In this document: one piece after another, positions 46,201 through 57,540 of the stretch
Numbering within the stretch: the stretch's first letter is position 1
How the letters are laid out: every line of letters starts with the position of its first letter
Source: Manihot esculenta
Lineage: Eukaryota > Streptophyta > Magnoliopsida > Malpighiales > Euphorbiaceae
Direction of reading: 5' to 3'
DNA length: 64,000 nt
Assembly (NCBI RefSeq): GCF_001659605.2
Contig: NC_035161.2
Coordinates: forward strand, 7,097,290-7,161,289
Notes under the pieces: model-generated
Told to the model about the DNA's origin: nothing
The model's input: only the letters and a program-made list of their open reading frames with translations
The model's database searches: none
Made by a program: the position numbers and the translations under genes

Positions 46201-48210
46201 CCTAAGCAACCTACGAGCCTGAAGAGCTGATATCAGACCTCTAAGCGTGCCCCTCTTGTCTCCTCTGAAGACGACCTCTGACCCGTCCTGATCTCTGAAC
46301 TTGACTACCTTGTCCCTGCAGTCCAAGGTAGCACCATGGGTAGATAGCCAATCCATCCCTAGAATGACGTCAAAGTCTGTCAAATCTAGAACCACAAGGT
46401 CGGCGGAGAGGCATCTTCCCTCAACAAAAACTGGACTGTACTGGCAGACTGACACTGCCACTGACGGGTCACACTTGGGTCCACTGACCCATAGGGGACA
46501 CTCTAACCCAGAGACTATCAGACCCAACCTCTCAACGGCTCTCGGAGCAATAAATGAATGAGATGCACCCGGGTCCATTAATGCATACACATCAGAACAC
46601 CCGATGACGAGATTACCTGACACCACGGTGTTGGATGTGTTAGCCTCCTGCTGAGTCATGGTGAAGATCCTGGCTGGGACTGATGGACCTTCACCTCGGG
46701 AACCAGAAGAAGAGGCTGCCCCTCTCCCTCTACCTCTGCCACTGCCCTGAGTTGTGGCTGGAACTGCTGGTTGTGCCACACTACCAGAAGCTGTCTGTTG
46801 GGGCTGGCCCATAAAAGGCGCTCTAGGACACTCCCGAGCTATGTGTCCCTCCTGTCCACATCTGAAACATGTATTAGTCCCAGCTCGACACACTCCCCTG
46901 TGCGGTCTTCCACATCTCTGGCATTCTGTACCATCTGAGCCTGAGCTCGAGCCACCGCCAAATCCCAGACCGGATTTCAACTTGTTCCAAAACTTATTCT
47001 TCTTCGGCTTTCTGGTGGTGTTATCCCACCTCTTCTTACCTGAGCTCTGAGAAGAGAGACCTGGCCCTCCTCTGCCTGGGGTCTTAACCCCTGAAGACTG
47101 GGTCACTGACTGCTTCACTGACCCCTCAACTATAGCACTTGCTTCCATTCTTCGAGCCATATCCACCACAGTGTGGAAACTTTCTCTCTCAGCTGACTGA
47201 ATCAACGAGGAGTACCTGGAATGCAGCTTCATAACATACCTCTTGGCTTTCTTCGTATCTATATCTAGAGCTTGCCCTGAAAAAGGCAATAGCTCCAAGA
47301 ATTTATCCGTGAACTCCTCTACACCCATGTGCTCTGACTGCCTCAGTTGCTCAAACTCAATCATCTTCAGTTCTCTGGAACTGTCTGGAAAAGCCCATCC
47401 AGCGAACTCATTCGCAAATTCTTCCCATGTCATACCGTCTAGTCTCGGGTCCACATAACACTTGAACCATTCCCGTGCCTTCTTGCACTTTAAAGTGAAC
47501 CCTGCCATCTGAATGGCCCTGCTGTCACTTGCCCCTAGCTCATCAGTTATTGTCTTCACCACTCTCAGATACTCAAAGGGGTCATCCCCTGACTTGTATT
47601 TGGGAGCATCCAGCTTGAGGTAATCTGTCATCTTTACCTTGCTCCCATCAGCTGAGCTAGGTCTAGGAGGTTGAGTAACTGGGGCTGCTGGTTCTGTAGG
47701 TGGTGGAGGTGGGGGTGCAGCATTCCCCGAGGTGGGGTTTGCCGGGTTAGGATAGAAGGGTGAGGGTGGATAAGCTGGGTACTGTGTGTAAGGTGGATAG
47801 AAAGGTGGATAAGGCATGTAGGTAGGGTAGGGGTTAAAGCTGGAGTAATCCGACGTGCCTCCCATCGGATACCCTGAACCCTGTGGGAAGGGTGGATAAT
47901 GGGGTGGAAAACCATACCCCGAGGCCTGAACGCCTCCCTGAGACTCCCCTGTCCCTTCTTCCTCCATGCTCACATCCAGGTTCCCATCCCTCCTCTGATC
48001 CTCTTCTGTAACCTCCCTCACATCTGAAGAACTTCCTCCTCTATCTGTCCCCCTTCTGCTAGCATCAAAAGACCTTCTAGGGTCCCTTGACACTCTTTCT
48101 CTGTTGGCTCTACAAGACATTGCCCTAGGCAATGTAGGAGGACGGGCGCTCGTGCCCTCATCCTCAGGTGGCACTCCAGTCAATCGTGCAGATCGACGAG
48201 TTCCTCTCAT
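43231..48210 (-). pseudogene. E5 Gag-Pol polyprotein with two premature stops
   Basis: Starts at the family ATG (48210-48208, RGTRRSARL) and has the same 1660-codon length as E2. Gag, CCHC knuckle, protease (MDPGASHSF), RT (FIDDILVYS), RNase H and the integrase finger are open for 1386 codons. TAG at 44052-44050 replaces the Trp after TSRF in the integrase core, between the two catalytic Asp residues and the catalytic Glu. TAA at 43542-43540 replaces Gln in the integrase tail (after GPFEIL). Both are single transition changes. Gag, protease, RT and RNase H could still be made, so it might supply proteins in trans except integrase; this is inference. Confidence 0.93.
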
Positions 48211-48481
48211 CCTGTTTTCTGAAAAACAGTACACATCAAGCAAGCATTAGCATCATATGGTTCATGTGGGCACACATGAACCCTCATCACATACATCACA
48301 TTCATATCATAGCATCAATGCACATGTATAGAATCATGGCATTTCACATCATCAAACAAGACAGGACTCCACATCCTATCCTAGTGGACATGATCTTTCC
48401 TATTGTGCTTGACCTTCTATAACATCTATGAGCCCGACACTCTAGGTCCGACCATGTGAACCTAGGGCTCTGATACCATTC
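48211..48481 (-). other. E5 leader between 5' LTR and gag
   Basis: Leader of about 270 bases with the primer site at 48465-48478 and an acceptor-like TTTTTCAG (AG at 48219-48220) 8 bases before the gag ATG. No coding frame is seen. Confidence 0.7.
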
Positions 48482-50098
48482 TGTAACAACCCGAAAATCG
48501 GACCGCTACCGACGCTAGGATCCAGATCGGCTTAAGGCCGCCGGGACCCGTAGCAAGCCTGACACATAACCTGTAAACCTGTATAATCCCATACATGATC
48601 AACAACATGCATAAAAATTTAAACTTTTCTTTCATTCATTCCTCATACACCAAACTCAACCTGTGCATGCACTAAAACATAATCATAAACTTGACCCCTC
48701 AGTGGGATCTCATCAATGCCCCAATGGGCGATAGACATGTGTTGAGTTGGCTAACATCTGTATCATCAAATATCTAAGATCATGCATCAACAAGGGATTA
48801 CAATACTCATAGGGTCAAGCACATCTATAACCTCAATATACCTCATTACATAACATACTGTAATCTCTTACATTACATTAGTACAATTGTCATGTCCACA
48901 ATCTAACTATTACATCAACATACTTCAAAACTCTGGCTAACCTCCTGGTCTACCCTGTACCTGCACATCTGGGGTTAGGGGAGAGGGGTGAGCTACAAAG
49001 CCCAGTGAGCAGAATAGTAGAAAACAATATTTAAAATCTCATGCCATTATGTAATGCAACACATCACAACTAATCACATCTCGGATGGTATTGTCACCAA
49101 TAGTCCTCTACATAGTCCAACTGTGCCGGGACGTAGAATGGGTACAACCGGTCTTTCTCTTATCATAACATATCATAACATACTAATGTGCCAGGGACGT
49201 AGAATGGGTACAACCTGGACTTTCTCTTACATCGTGCCAGGGACGTAGAATGGGTACAACCTGGACTTCCATACCATATCATGCCGTAACATCATCATGC
49301 CATATGAGGACTAAAGGATCATTCAATAACCAATCCACATCAACATCATAAATACAATGCAACATATTCGTGAATACTAATGCAAACAACCTACTATATC
49401 TCATGGCATTCATGATGCATGGATCATGCCCAAAATTCATATTTCATTTATTTTAAATCTTAAAGTTTATTCCACTCACATCTGGCTAGCTCTGACAAAC
49501 TCTGTAGCAGCGGGCTCACTGCTGGGGTCCTCGGTTCCTCGGGTCCGAACCTACACAGGTGGACTCCAATGAGGGACCAAACATACATAAACATAACTCT
49601 AATATACCCCCCCCCCAAAAACCCCCTAAAACATCATAAAACAACTACACAAAAACATGCAAGAAATGGCTGGACAGGGCACTTTCGGCGGCAGGTTCGG
49701 CGGCCGAAAGTCCCAGACAGAGACGAAAGTCTCTTTTCGGGGGAAACTTCGGCAGCCGAAAGGCCTGCCTCCCCAGCCATGTTCGGCGGCCGAAAGTGCC
49801 TTCGGCTGCCGAACCTGGTTTCTGCCAAAGGGCAGAAACTTGGCTCCCTAATGCATTTGTGCCTCCAAATTCATCCAAACATGCATAAACCTATTCTACA
49901 ACATGCATACACATCATACATCACACCTAGGGGTCTCAAACTAACAAATACCCCAACTACAACACTTCAAACATGTCACATTGTTCAAAAACATAACATT
50001 TGCTTAAAAACTCATACAACCCTATACATGTCATTCTACCCCATAAAACAACTTAAAACTTACTTAAAACATACAATGAGCTTAAGATCGGCACTTAC
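48219..50098 (-). other. Predicted leader intron of E5
   Basis: Donor AGAG|GTAAGTGCC at 50098 and acceptor TTTTTCAG at 48219 bracket 1880 bases including the primer site. Confidence 0.45.
48465..48478 (-). other. E5 primer binding site (initiator Met tRNA)
   Basis: The minus strand reads TGGTATCAGAGCCC, three bases from the LTR end. Confidence 0.9.
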
Positions 50099-50604
50099 CT
50101 CTTGAAGATCGAGAGAGAGACGACCTAAACTCGGAGATCCAAGCAAATGAGCTCCTGAGTTCCCAAAGCTCCAAAACTTGTCTTAAATGCTCAAAACTTG
50201 TAATGAGAGGTGAAAACTCAAGAAAAATGGAGGAGATTTGGAGAAAGAACACAAGATCTTGGGAGAGGGAGGTCGGAAGCTAACTATGGCCGAAAATGGG
50301 AGAAAGCTCGCCCATTTCGGCTAAGTGACCCTTTTATAGGTGGTTGGCCAGGCCACGTTCGGGGGCCGAAATTGCCTCCGCATGCATGCCATGTTCGGCG
50401 GCCGAACTTGACTTTCGGCGGCCGAACCTGGGTTTTCCTCCAAGGACTTTTTATGCAAAAACTCATTAAATTTTCATACTTAAAACCATGAAATACCTTA
50501 AAACATTTTATGAAAACATGTTTCTACCCTACTAGAGACTTCCGACATCCGAGATTCCACCGAACGGTAAGAATTCTGATACCGGAGTCTAGCCGGGTAT
50601 TACA
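48482..50604 (-). repeat. E5 5' LTR
   Basis: TATA box at 50331-50338 (minus strand), hairpin motifs at 50360-50430 upstream and 49680-49815 downstream. Three GTGCC(A/G)GGGACGTAGAATGGG units lie near 49120-49260, and a 10-C run near 49607. One change alters the terminal CGTTACA to TGTTACA. Confidence 0.92.
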
Positions 50605-50679
50605 TATAGTGACATATGGTCTTAAAGTTAATGCAGAGTCAAAATATCAAAGTGAAAAGTAATTATTGTTTATCGTTAG
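50605..50679. other. Host sequence between E5 and the solo LTR
   Basis: About 75 bases of AT-rich host DNA. It joins 40939 on one side and 53284 on the other once the insertions are removed. Too short to identify. Confidence 0.6.
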
Positions 50680-53278
50680 TGTAACGACCTGAAAATCGGA
50701 CCGCTACCGGCGCTAGGATCCAGATCGGCTTAAGGCCGCCGGGACCCGTAGCAAGCCTGATATGTAACCTGTAAACCTGTTTAATCCCATACATGATCAA
50801 CAATCATACATAAAAATTAAAACTTTTCTTTCATACATTCTATCATACACCAAACTCAACTTGTGCATGCACTGAACATAGTCATAATCATAAACTTGAC
50901 CCCTCTGTGGGATCTCATCAATGCCCCTAATGGGTGGCATAACATGTGTTGAGTTGGTTTACATCTACATCATAAATCATCTAAGATCATGTATTAAAAG
51001 GGATAACAACATCCATAGGGTCAAGCACAACTTCTAATCCTCAATATCATTATACATAACATGACTATTCAAACTTTATATCATCTTACAATTTATCATG
51101 TCCACTTTCTATCTATTACAAACACATGACTTTACTCTTCTTGACTTCTCTGTCTAGCCCATACCTGCAATCCTGGGGGATTAGGGAAAAGGGGTGAGCT
51201 ACTAGAGCCTAGTGAGCAGAATAATAAAACATTTAAAATATATGATAACATGAAATGCATCACATCACAACTAATCACATCAAGGATGAATTTGTCAGCA
51301 ATAGTCCTCTACATGGTCCAACTGTGCCAGAGGCGTAGAATGGGCCTCACTGGTCTTTCTCTTACATAATCATAACATAGCATAACATAACATTCCAACT
51401 GTGCCAAGGGCGTAGAATGGGCCTCACTGGTCTTCCGTACCGTATCATCATCATATCATAACATATGAGGACTAAAGGATCATTCAACATTCATCCGCAT
51501 CATCAACATATTATGCAATGCAACATATTCGTGAGTTCTAATGCAAGCACCCTATTATATCACCAATAGTCCTCTACATGGTCCAACTGTGCCAGAGGCG
51601 TAGAATGGGCCTCACTGGTCTTTCTCTTACGTAATCATAACATAGCATAACATAACATTCCAACTGTGCCAGGGGTGTAGAATGGGCCTCACTAGTCTTT
51701 CTCTTACATGGTGCCAGGGGCGTAGAATGGGCCTCACTGGTCTTCCGTACCGTATCATCATCATATCATAACATATGAGGACTAAAGGATCATTCAACAT
51801 TCATCCGCATCATCAACATATTATGCAATGCAACATATTCGTGAGTTCTAATGCAAGCACCCTATTATATCTCATGGCATTCATGGTGCGTGAATCATGC
51901 TAAAACTGGTTTATTTATTTAAAAGCATAAGAGTTATTCCACTCACCTCTGGCTGAAACTCTACTGACTCAAAAGCAGCTGAACTCACTGCTGGGGTCCT
52001 CGGTTCCTCGGGTCCGAACCTACACGGGTGGACTCAAATGAGGGACTAAACAACTAGAACATAACTCTAAAAACATCCCCCAAAAACCCCCTAGAACATC
52101 ATGAAATAATCATAGAAATTCATGCAAAAGAGGGCTGGACAGGGCACTTTCGGCGGCAGGTTCGGCGGCCGAAAGTCCCTCCAGAGCCGAAAGTCAGGCA
52201 GGTTCGGCGGCACCTTCGGCGGCCGAAACTCCCAGACAGAGGCGAAACTCATGCATGTTCGGCGGCACTTTCGGCGGCCGAAACTCCCAGACAGAGACGA
52301 AAGTCTCCTTTCGAGGGCAAGCTTCGGCAGCCGAAGGCTGCTTCCACAACCAGGTTCGGCAGCCGAAAGCCGAAGGCTGCTTCCACAAGCATGTTCGGCG
52401 GCCGAAAGCTCCTTCGGCTGCCGAACCTGGTTTCTCCCTTAGTGGCAGAAACTCAGCTCCTCTATGCATATACGCCTCCCATTCCATCCAAACATGCATA
52501 AGCCTATTCTACAACACACATACACAAGCATACAAGCTCCTAGGGGCTTCAAACTATCCTAAGCCCCATCTACAACACATCAAACATGTATTGGCAAGCC
52601 ACATTGTTCAAAAACACAACATAAACTCAAAAACCTAACTATAAGCTAAACATGCATTCTACCCCATAGATCTTCATAAAACTTACTTAAAACATGCAAT
52701 GAGCTTAAGATCGGCTCTTACCTCTTGAAGATCGAGAGAGAGACGACCTAATCTTGGAGATGGGAGATTTTCAACTTCCTTGGGTCTCCAAGCTCAAAAC
52801 TTGCTCAAAACTTGAAAATCTTCAAAACAAAATAAAAACTTGTGAAAATCTTGAAAGATCTGAAGGAAGAACTCAAAGATTGGTGAGGGATGGCGGAGAA
52901 CTCACCTTGGCCGACAATGGGGAGAAAAGCTCGCCCGTTTTCGGCTAAGGGACCCTTTTATAGTGGCTGGCCAGGCCACGTTGGGGGCCGAACGTGCCTC
53001 CGCATGCATGCCATGTTCGGCGGCCGAACCTGGACTTTCCTCACTTATGCCTTCGGGGGCCTAAGGCACACCCGAAATGCCTGCATGTTCGGCGGCCGAA
53101 CCTGAGTTTTCCTCCAAGGTTGTTTTCATACAAAACTCATTTTCCTTTTTTACTTAAAATCATCAAATACATTAAAACATTTTATGAAAACATGGTTTTA
53201 CCCTTCTAGAAGTCTCCGACATCCGAGATTCCATCGGACGGTAGGAATTCCGATACCGGAGTCTAGCCGGGTATTACA
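50680..53278 (-). mobile_element. Solo LTR of the same family, TSD GTTAG
   Basis: A single 2599-bp LTR (TG...CA) flanked by a perfect GTTAG duplication (50675-50679 and 53279-53283), with no internal region. This is the classic product of recombination between the two LTRs of an element. TATA box at 52955-52962; motif clusters at 52145-52430 and 52985-53105. It is longer than its relatives because about 265-300 bases around the GTAGAATGGG repeats are duplicated (51301 onward and 51566 onward). Confidence 0.94.
51301..51870. repeat. Tandem duplication inside the solo LTR
   Basis: ATAGTCCTCTACATGGTCC begins at 51301 and again at 51566. Both copies end at the same GCAAGCACCCTATTATATC (51544 and 51854). 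The second copy has one additional GTGCCAGGGGCGTAGAATGGG unit. Confidence 0.88.
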
Positions 53279-53283
53279 GTTAG

Positions 53284-53460
53284 TTGTTAAGCACGTAGTA
53301 TTAATTGGTTGATATATATAAATATCACCATCTTGTAATAATTTATAACTTTTCTTTTAAAAAAAAAATTTAAAGCCATTTACATGATGATAGATCTTGT
53401 AAACTTCATGTTTAATAAGAGTTTGAGAGATATTTAAAAGTAATAATGCATATTATTTTG
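53284..53460. other. AT-rich intergenic, nothing recognised
   Basis: Short AT-rich stretch with a run of A and no open frame or repeat that I can name. Confidence 0.5.
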
Positions 53461-53660
53461 CAGCAATGAAATTTCGTTGCTGATTTAGCAATGTCATCGC
53501 AAAATCCGGCGCTACAATAATGACAGTCACAAATTCGGTCGCAAAAATTTTACAACGAGAATATCAAACACATGATTAATTTCATCACAATCTATCATAT
53601 AAACTTTTTGTGACGAAATAAAATCCTTTAGCGACATAATTATTCGTCGCAAGAACTCAA
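53461..53660. repeat. CACTA-like subterminal fragment
   Basis: Repeated short motifs of the type TTTCGTTGC, TTCGGTCGCAAAA, TGTGACGAAAT, TAGCGACAT and TTCGTCGCAAG occur in both orientations. Such (T)CG(T/A)CGC(A)-rich arrays are typical of the ends of plant CACTA transposons and derived MITEs. Neither a CACTA terminus nor a 3-bp duplication could be fixed, so this is a remnant at best. Confidence 0.4.
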
Positions 53661-55140
53661 ATTTCTATTTGTTTGATCACGATCTCCTCTAAATATCAAT
53701 AAAAAGAAATAATGTACCTGATTATGGAGGTTGACAGTTATTTATATAATATATTAGATAGATTTTGAATATGATATGAAATCTTATATAAAATAGGATT
53801 ATGAAATCCTAAATAAAATTTCTATCAGATAAAGATAATATTCTGATATAGATAAATAATATTTTATTATAATTAGAATTTTGTCACTTTATTAAGAGAT
53901 ATAAGATATTTAAATAATTAATTCGATTTGAATTATTGAGACTCATATTTAATATATTTTAATATTAATCTACATTAATTATGTCAATAGTATCTTAAAA
54001 ATAAGAATAAATTAATTTTAAATTATAAAATTAAAAGAAGCTTTATAAGTTAATATATTGTTTAGAATTAATTTTTTTTCTCATTGAAAGTATTTTAGAA
54101 AATAATAATAAATTAATAAAGGGAGCTTTATAAGTTAATATATTTTTTAGAATTAGTTTTTTTTTGTTATGAAAAGTATTTTAGAAAATAAAAATGAATG
54201 AAATCAACAATAAAATTACATTAAAATATAAATTATATGAATCTACTTAATAAAATTTAATTAAATCTATTTTTTAAAAAAACTACAATTAAAGGTCATT
54301 CAATATGAATTCTACAATTTTCTTCTTTCACATGATTACGTATATTGAAATTAAATTTAGTATTTAAACAATTTTAAACGGGCTTTCCATCTTAACATAT
54401 ACTGAAATTAAATTTTTCAAATCATTTAATTAAAAGAGCTTTAATGAAATTAAATTTTAATTAATAATAAATAGATTCTAATCGGTTATACCATTTTTAT
54501 TGGATATATATTTGTGGAATTATTTTTTTAATAGTGTTTAGTCCAAATATTAATATTTAGTAGTTATTGGATTAAAAAAAAGCTACCAATTATAACTTTA
54601 TTAAAATAATTGTACACTAATAAAATAGTTTATTTTTATTAAAAACAGAGCAATTTGAAGTTATATACAAAGTGTCGATGTGGTTAAAACGAAACTGTAC
54701 TACAATTAGTTAGTCTACAGTAAGGAGAATGTAAAATAATTGGCGTCTACATACGCCACTTTGATACTCAAGTCAATAAATTGAAAAAAAAGGGCGAGAG
54801 TGATGAATTACTTAGAACTGTCAAGAGTAGTCGGATAAAAATACGTACTTTAATCTCTGTATTCATCAATTTTATATTGTAAAAAGGTAGAGTTGGTTAT
54901 CAAATTTTCTCAAAATCCAACCAGTATCGGTTAGTAGATAAATGATTTCACGATTATAAATATAATAAAAATTTAATGAATTATATTATCTAACGGTAAC
55001 TTTTCATAAAATCTCGCACTATTGTTGAAAAAGTAAGTCTTAATAAAGAATTGAAAATTATAATGTTTCAATCTTTCTTTCTACGGGTGAAATTGCATTA
55101 ATTAATTTAAAATAATAATTATAAATTATTACTTTATGAT
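53661..55140. other. AT-rich intergenic, no gene seen
   Basis: Very AT-rich with short local duplications (for example AAGCTTTATAAGTTAATATATT near 54039 and a variant near 54124). No open frame, RNA gene or element end can be supported. Confidence 0.6.
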
Positions 55141-55545
55141 GACCACTAGGCTTCACCACCATGGTATAAGGTCTAATCCATGATAGTGACTATGATCCAA
55201 AGGTCATGGGCCTCTTCAACGAGCCGGCCTAGACCACCTGGCCCTGAGGTCAGACCTCTCGTGGGTCTCAGTCCTTTCACACCAAGCTCGGCTCTGAAAC
55301 GTAACAGGAGAAAGGACGACAGGCCCAGTCACCTCGCAATCCTGTCTAGACGCGCGCCGGGAGAATTAAATGGCCTCCTGGTTTGGAGAGAGTGTCTGAC
55401 GGACCCGTATGACAGAGACAGGCACACTGTAGCTGAGAGGCCATTAGACATCGCTAACGGACAAAAAAAAAGAAATAAAGGGAAGGGAGCACATTTCCCT
55501 CACTTAAACCAACCCAACCATCATAAACCCCATTTTCTCTGACAA
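55140..55545. repeat. GC-rich island, probably an unclassified transposon fragment
   Basis: An abrupt block of moderate to high GC (for example CGAGCCGGCCTAGACCACC, ACGCGCGCCGGGAG) lies in otherwise AT-rich DNA. It ends at a run of A around 55465. A 120-codon open frame crosses it but shows no family I recognise and a composition expected of non-coding GC-rich DNA. An old LTR or TRIM fragment is my best guess. Confidence 0.35.
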
Positions 55546-56280
55546 CTATTTAATTTTTTTTATAATAAATAAAAAATATAATTAAAATTATGATTTTATT
55601 AAATATAAAATAAATTTTTTATTAAAATATATTATTATATATAATAAAATATAATTTTTATAATAATTTTAAACTATTTTTTAAAAAAACGTTTTTTAAA
55701 GTAAAATTCAAGTTTAATCTTAAAAAGACCTTGTTAAAAGTGTTACCATTAAATTGGAATATATTAATTTTCTATAAATAAAATAAAATAAAACAAAACA
55801 AATAAATAATATAATTTTTTATGCATTTAATATTACCAACTTTTGTCCTTGTTAAAGGATCTCATTAATATTTAGATGGGAATGAGGTGAGGACCTAAGG
55901 AAATTTAAATTTTATAAATTATAATTTTTTTAATTTTTTAAAATTTAAAATGCCTCTAAATCATCATGTATGAACATAAAAATTAAATAATTATATTTTT
56001 ATAAAAATTAATAACAAAAAAAATTAAAATAAAACTATATACAAATAAAAAGAGAAAAATTAAATATTTTAAAAAAGAATATAATATAATTTATTTAACA
56101 AAAATAATTATAAAAGAGAAAAAAAAAAAACAAAAAAAGGGAACAAGCTATATATGAATGTCAGTGAGCTATCATTTATGACAGACAAGTATGAGAGTGA
56201 GTTGCTTGGTTCATAATTATTCTCGAGAGAAACGACTAGTCAATTACATGTATCAATACCCTACATGCAAAGAGAAATCA
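55546..56280. other. AT-rich intergenic, no gene seen
   Basis: Long A/T runs, no supported feature. Confidence 0.6.
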
Positions 56281-56281
56281 C

Positions 56282-56752
56282 AGTAAGCAAGATTACGGCG
56301 GTTTAAATTGAAAAAATAATTAAATTAATTTTAAATTTTGATTTATTTTTTATTATTTTAATTTAGTTTAATTTTAAATTTTAAAAAATTTAATTGTTTT
56401 AATTCGATTTAATTTTAATAAAAAATTAAAAAATTAAATTGAACCGAATGATAATAATAATATATTATTTTCAATAATATAGAAATTAAATGAAGTTTAA
56501 ATATTTTAATTAAATTTTAAAATATTAAAAATAAAAATAAAGTGTAAAAATAAAAAAATTATTAAAAATTTAAATCAAATAAGTCAAATCGAACAAAAAA
56601 ATGTGATTAAGTCCCGAATATAGTATAAACAAATCGAATATTTTACATATTCAGTTCGATTCGATTTGATTTTTGATCAAAATTGATTCAATTCAGTTTT
56701 CATAAATATTAAAATTTCGATTCTTGATTCCAACCAAATACTCATCCCTAAT
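56282..56752 (+). repeat. Degraded copy of the hAT-like MITE family
   Basis: Colinear with the intact MITE at 62032-62496. Shared features are GATAATAATAATATATTATTTTCAATAATATAG, the AAATTTTAAAATATTAAAAATAAA block, TCAGTTCGATTCGATTTGATTTTTGATCAAAA and an end reading CCAAATACTCATCCCTAAT. The left end is poorly preserved and I cannot define a target duplication. Confidence 0.6.
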
Positions 56753-57299
56753 AATTAGTATGGTTGAAAAAATTCATTAAATAAATTATTTATTTGAACC
56801 TAATGTAAAATTAATCTTTAATAATCTTCAATACATACATTTAAAATATATTTTGAAATTTAACTTAAAAGGAGTTTGTATAATCCCACATTTACATGTG
56901 GGTTTCACGTGACATAAGGGCTTTATTTAAAAAATGTTATTATTTTTTCACTTGAAGAAATAACAATAAAATTCAAAATTATTATCAGATCCCTAAATTT
57001 TTAAAAAATTTCATTAGTTCATTCTTATTTCTAAATTTTCAATTAAAATGCCTCTGTTTTATAAAATTTAAGTCTTTGATCATTTCAATTAATAATTTTT
57101 TTTAATTGAATGTTTAAAGAGTCGAATTTTATTAAATATATATAATGATATTTTAATAAAATAATTTTAAAATGGAAATGAATTAGTAAATTTTCTATAA
57201 ATTTATAGATTTTATGGTAATTTAGCCAATGTATAATGTGTAATAAGGTGCAACTGCACTGTACACACATTTCACAATTGAAAAAGGCAAAGCACATAG

Positions 57300-57540
57300 A
57301 CTAACATTAGGAAACTGAAATTTTTTTTTTTTTTTTGTGAAAACCCAAACCTACCCTTCTCTGTCTCTATCACTCTCTCTCTCTCCAATGTGAGTAGGCC
57401 AACACAGATGGATGGAAACCACCACAAATATCCATCTCCAAAGTGTTCATCTTCGCTTTAAGACCAGCTGCTATACAGAAAATTAGGTCATTTTCCTTGA
57501 GCAAAAATCTCAACACATAGCTTCCTCTTCCTCTTAATCC
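57300..57540 (+). promoter_or_regulatory. Dof gene proximal promoter / 5' UTR
   Basis: Contains a T run (about 57321-57336) and a CT-rich microsatellite (about 57358-57386, CTCTCTCTCTCTCC). CT-rich patches are common near plant transcription starts. No convincing TATA box or exact start could be placed. Confidence 0.4.

Larger units (their letters stand above)
40940..50604 (-). mobile_element. E5: Tekay-like element with two nonsense codons, TSD TATAG
   Basis: A complete minus-strand insertion of 9665 bp flanked by TATAG on both sides (40935-40939 and 50605-50609). The 3' LTR is 40940-43120 (2181 bp) and the 5' LTR 48482-50604 (2123 bp). The LTRs differ mainly by repeat-unit indels: about 110 bp of hairpin-motif repeats is missing from the 5' copy, and one GACGTAGAATGGG unit is missing from the 3' copy. 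Structure and sequence are close to E2. Confidence 0.95.

Noticed and set aside
51562..51870. Second LTR nested in the solo LTR
   Set aside because: No LTR ends or target duplication occur there; it is an internal tandem duplication of the repeat-rich part.
55180..55542. A 120-residue protein in the GC-rich island
   Set aside because: No recognisable domain, no splice or promoter context, and its length is unsurprising in GC-rich DNA with few stops.
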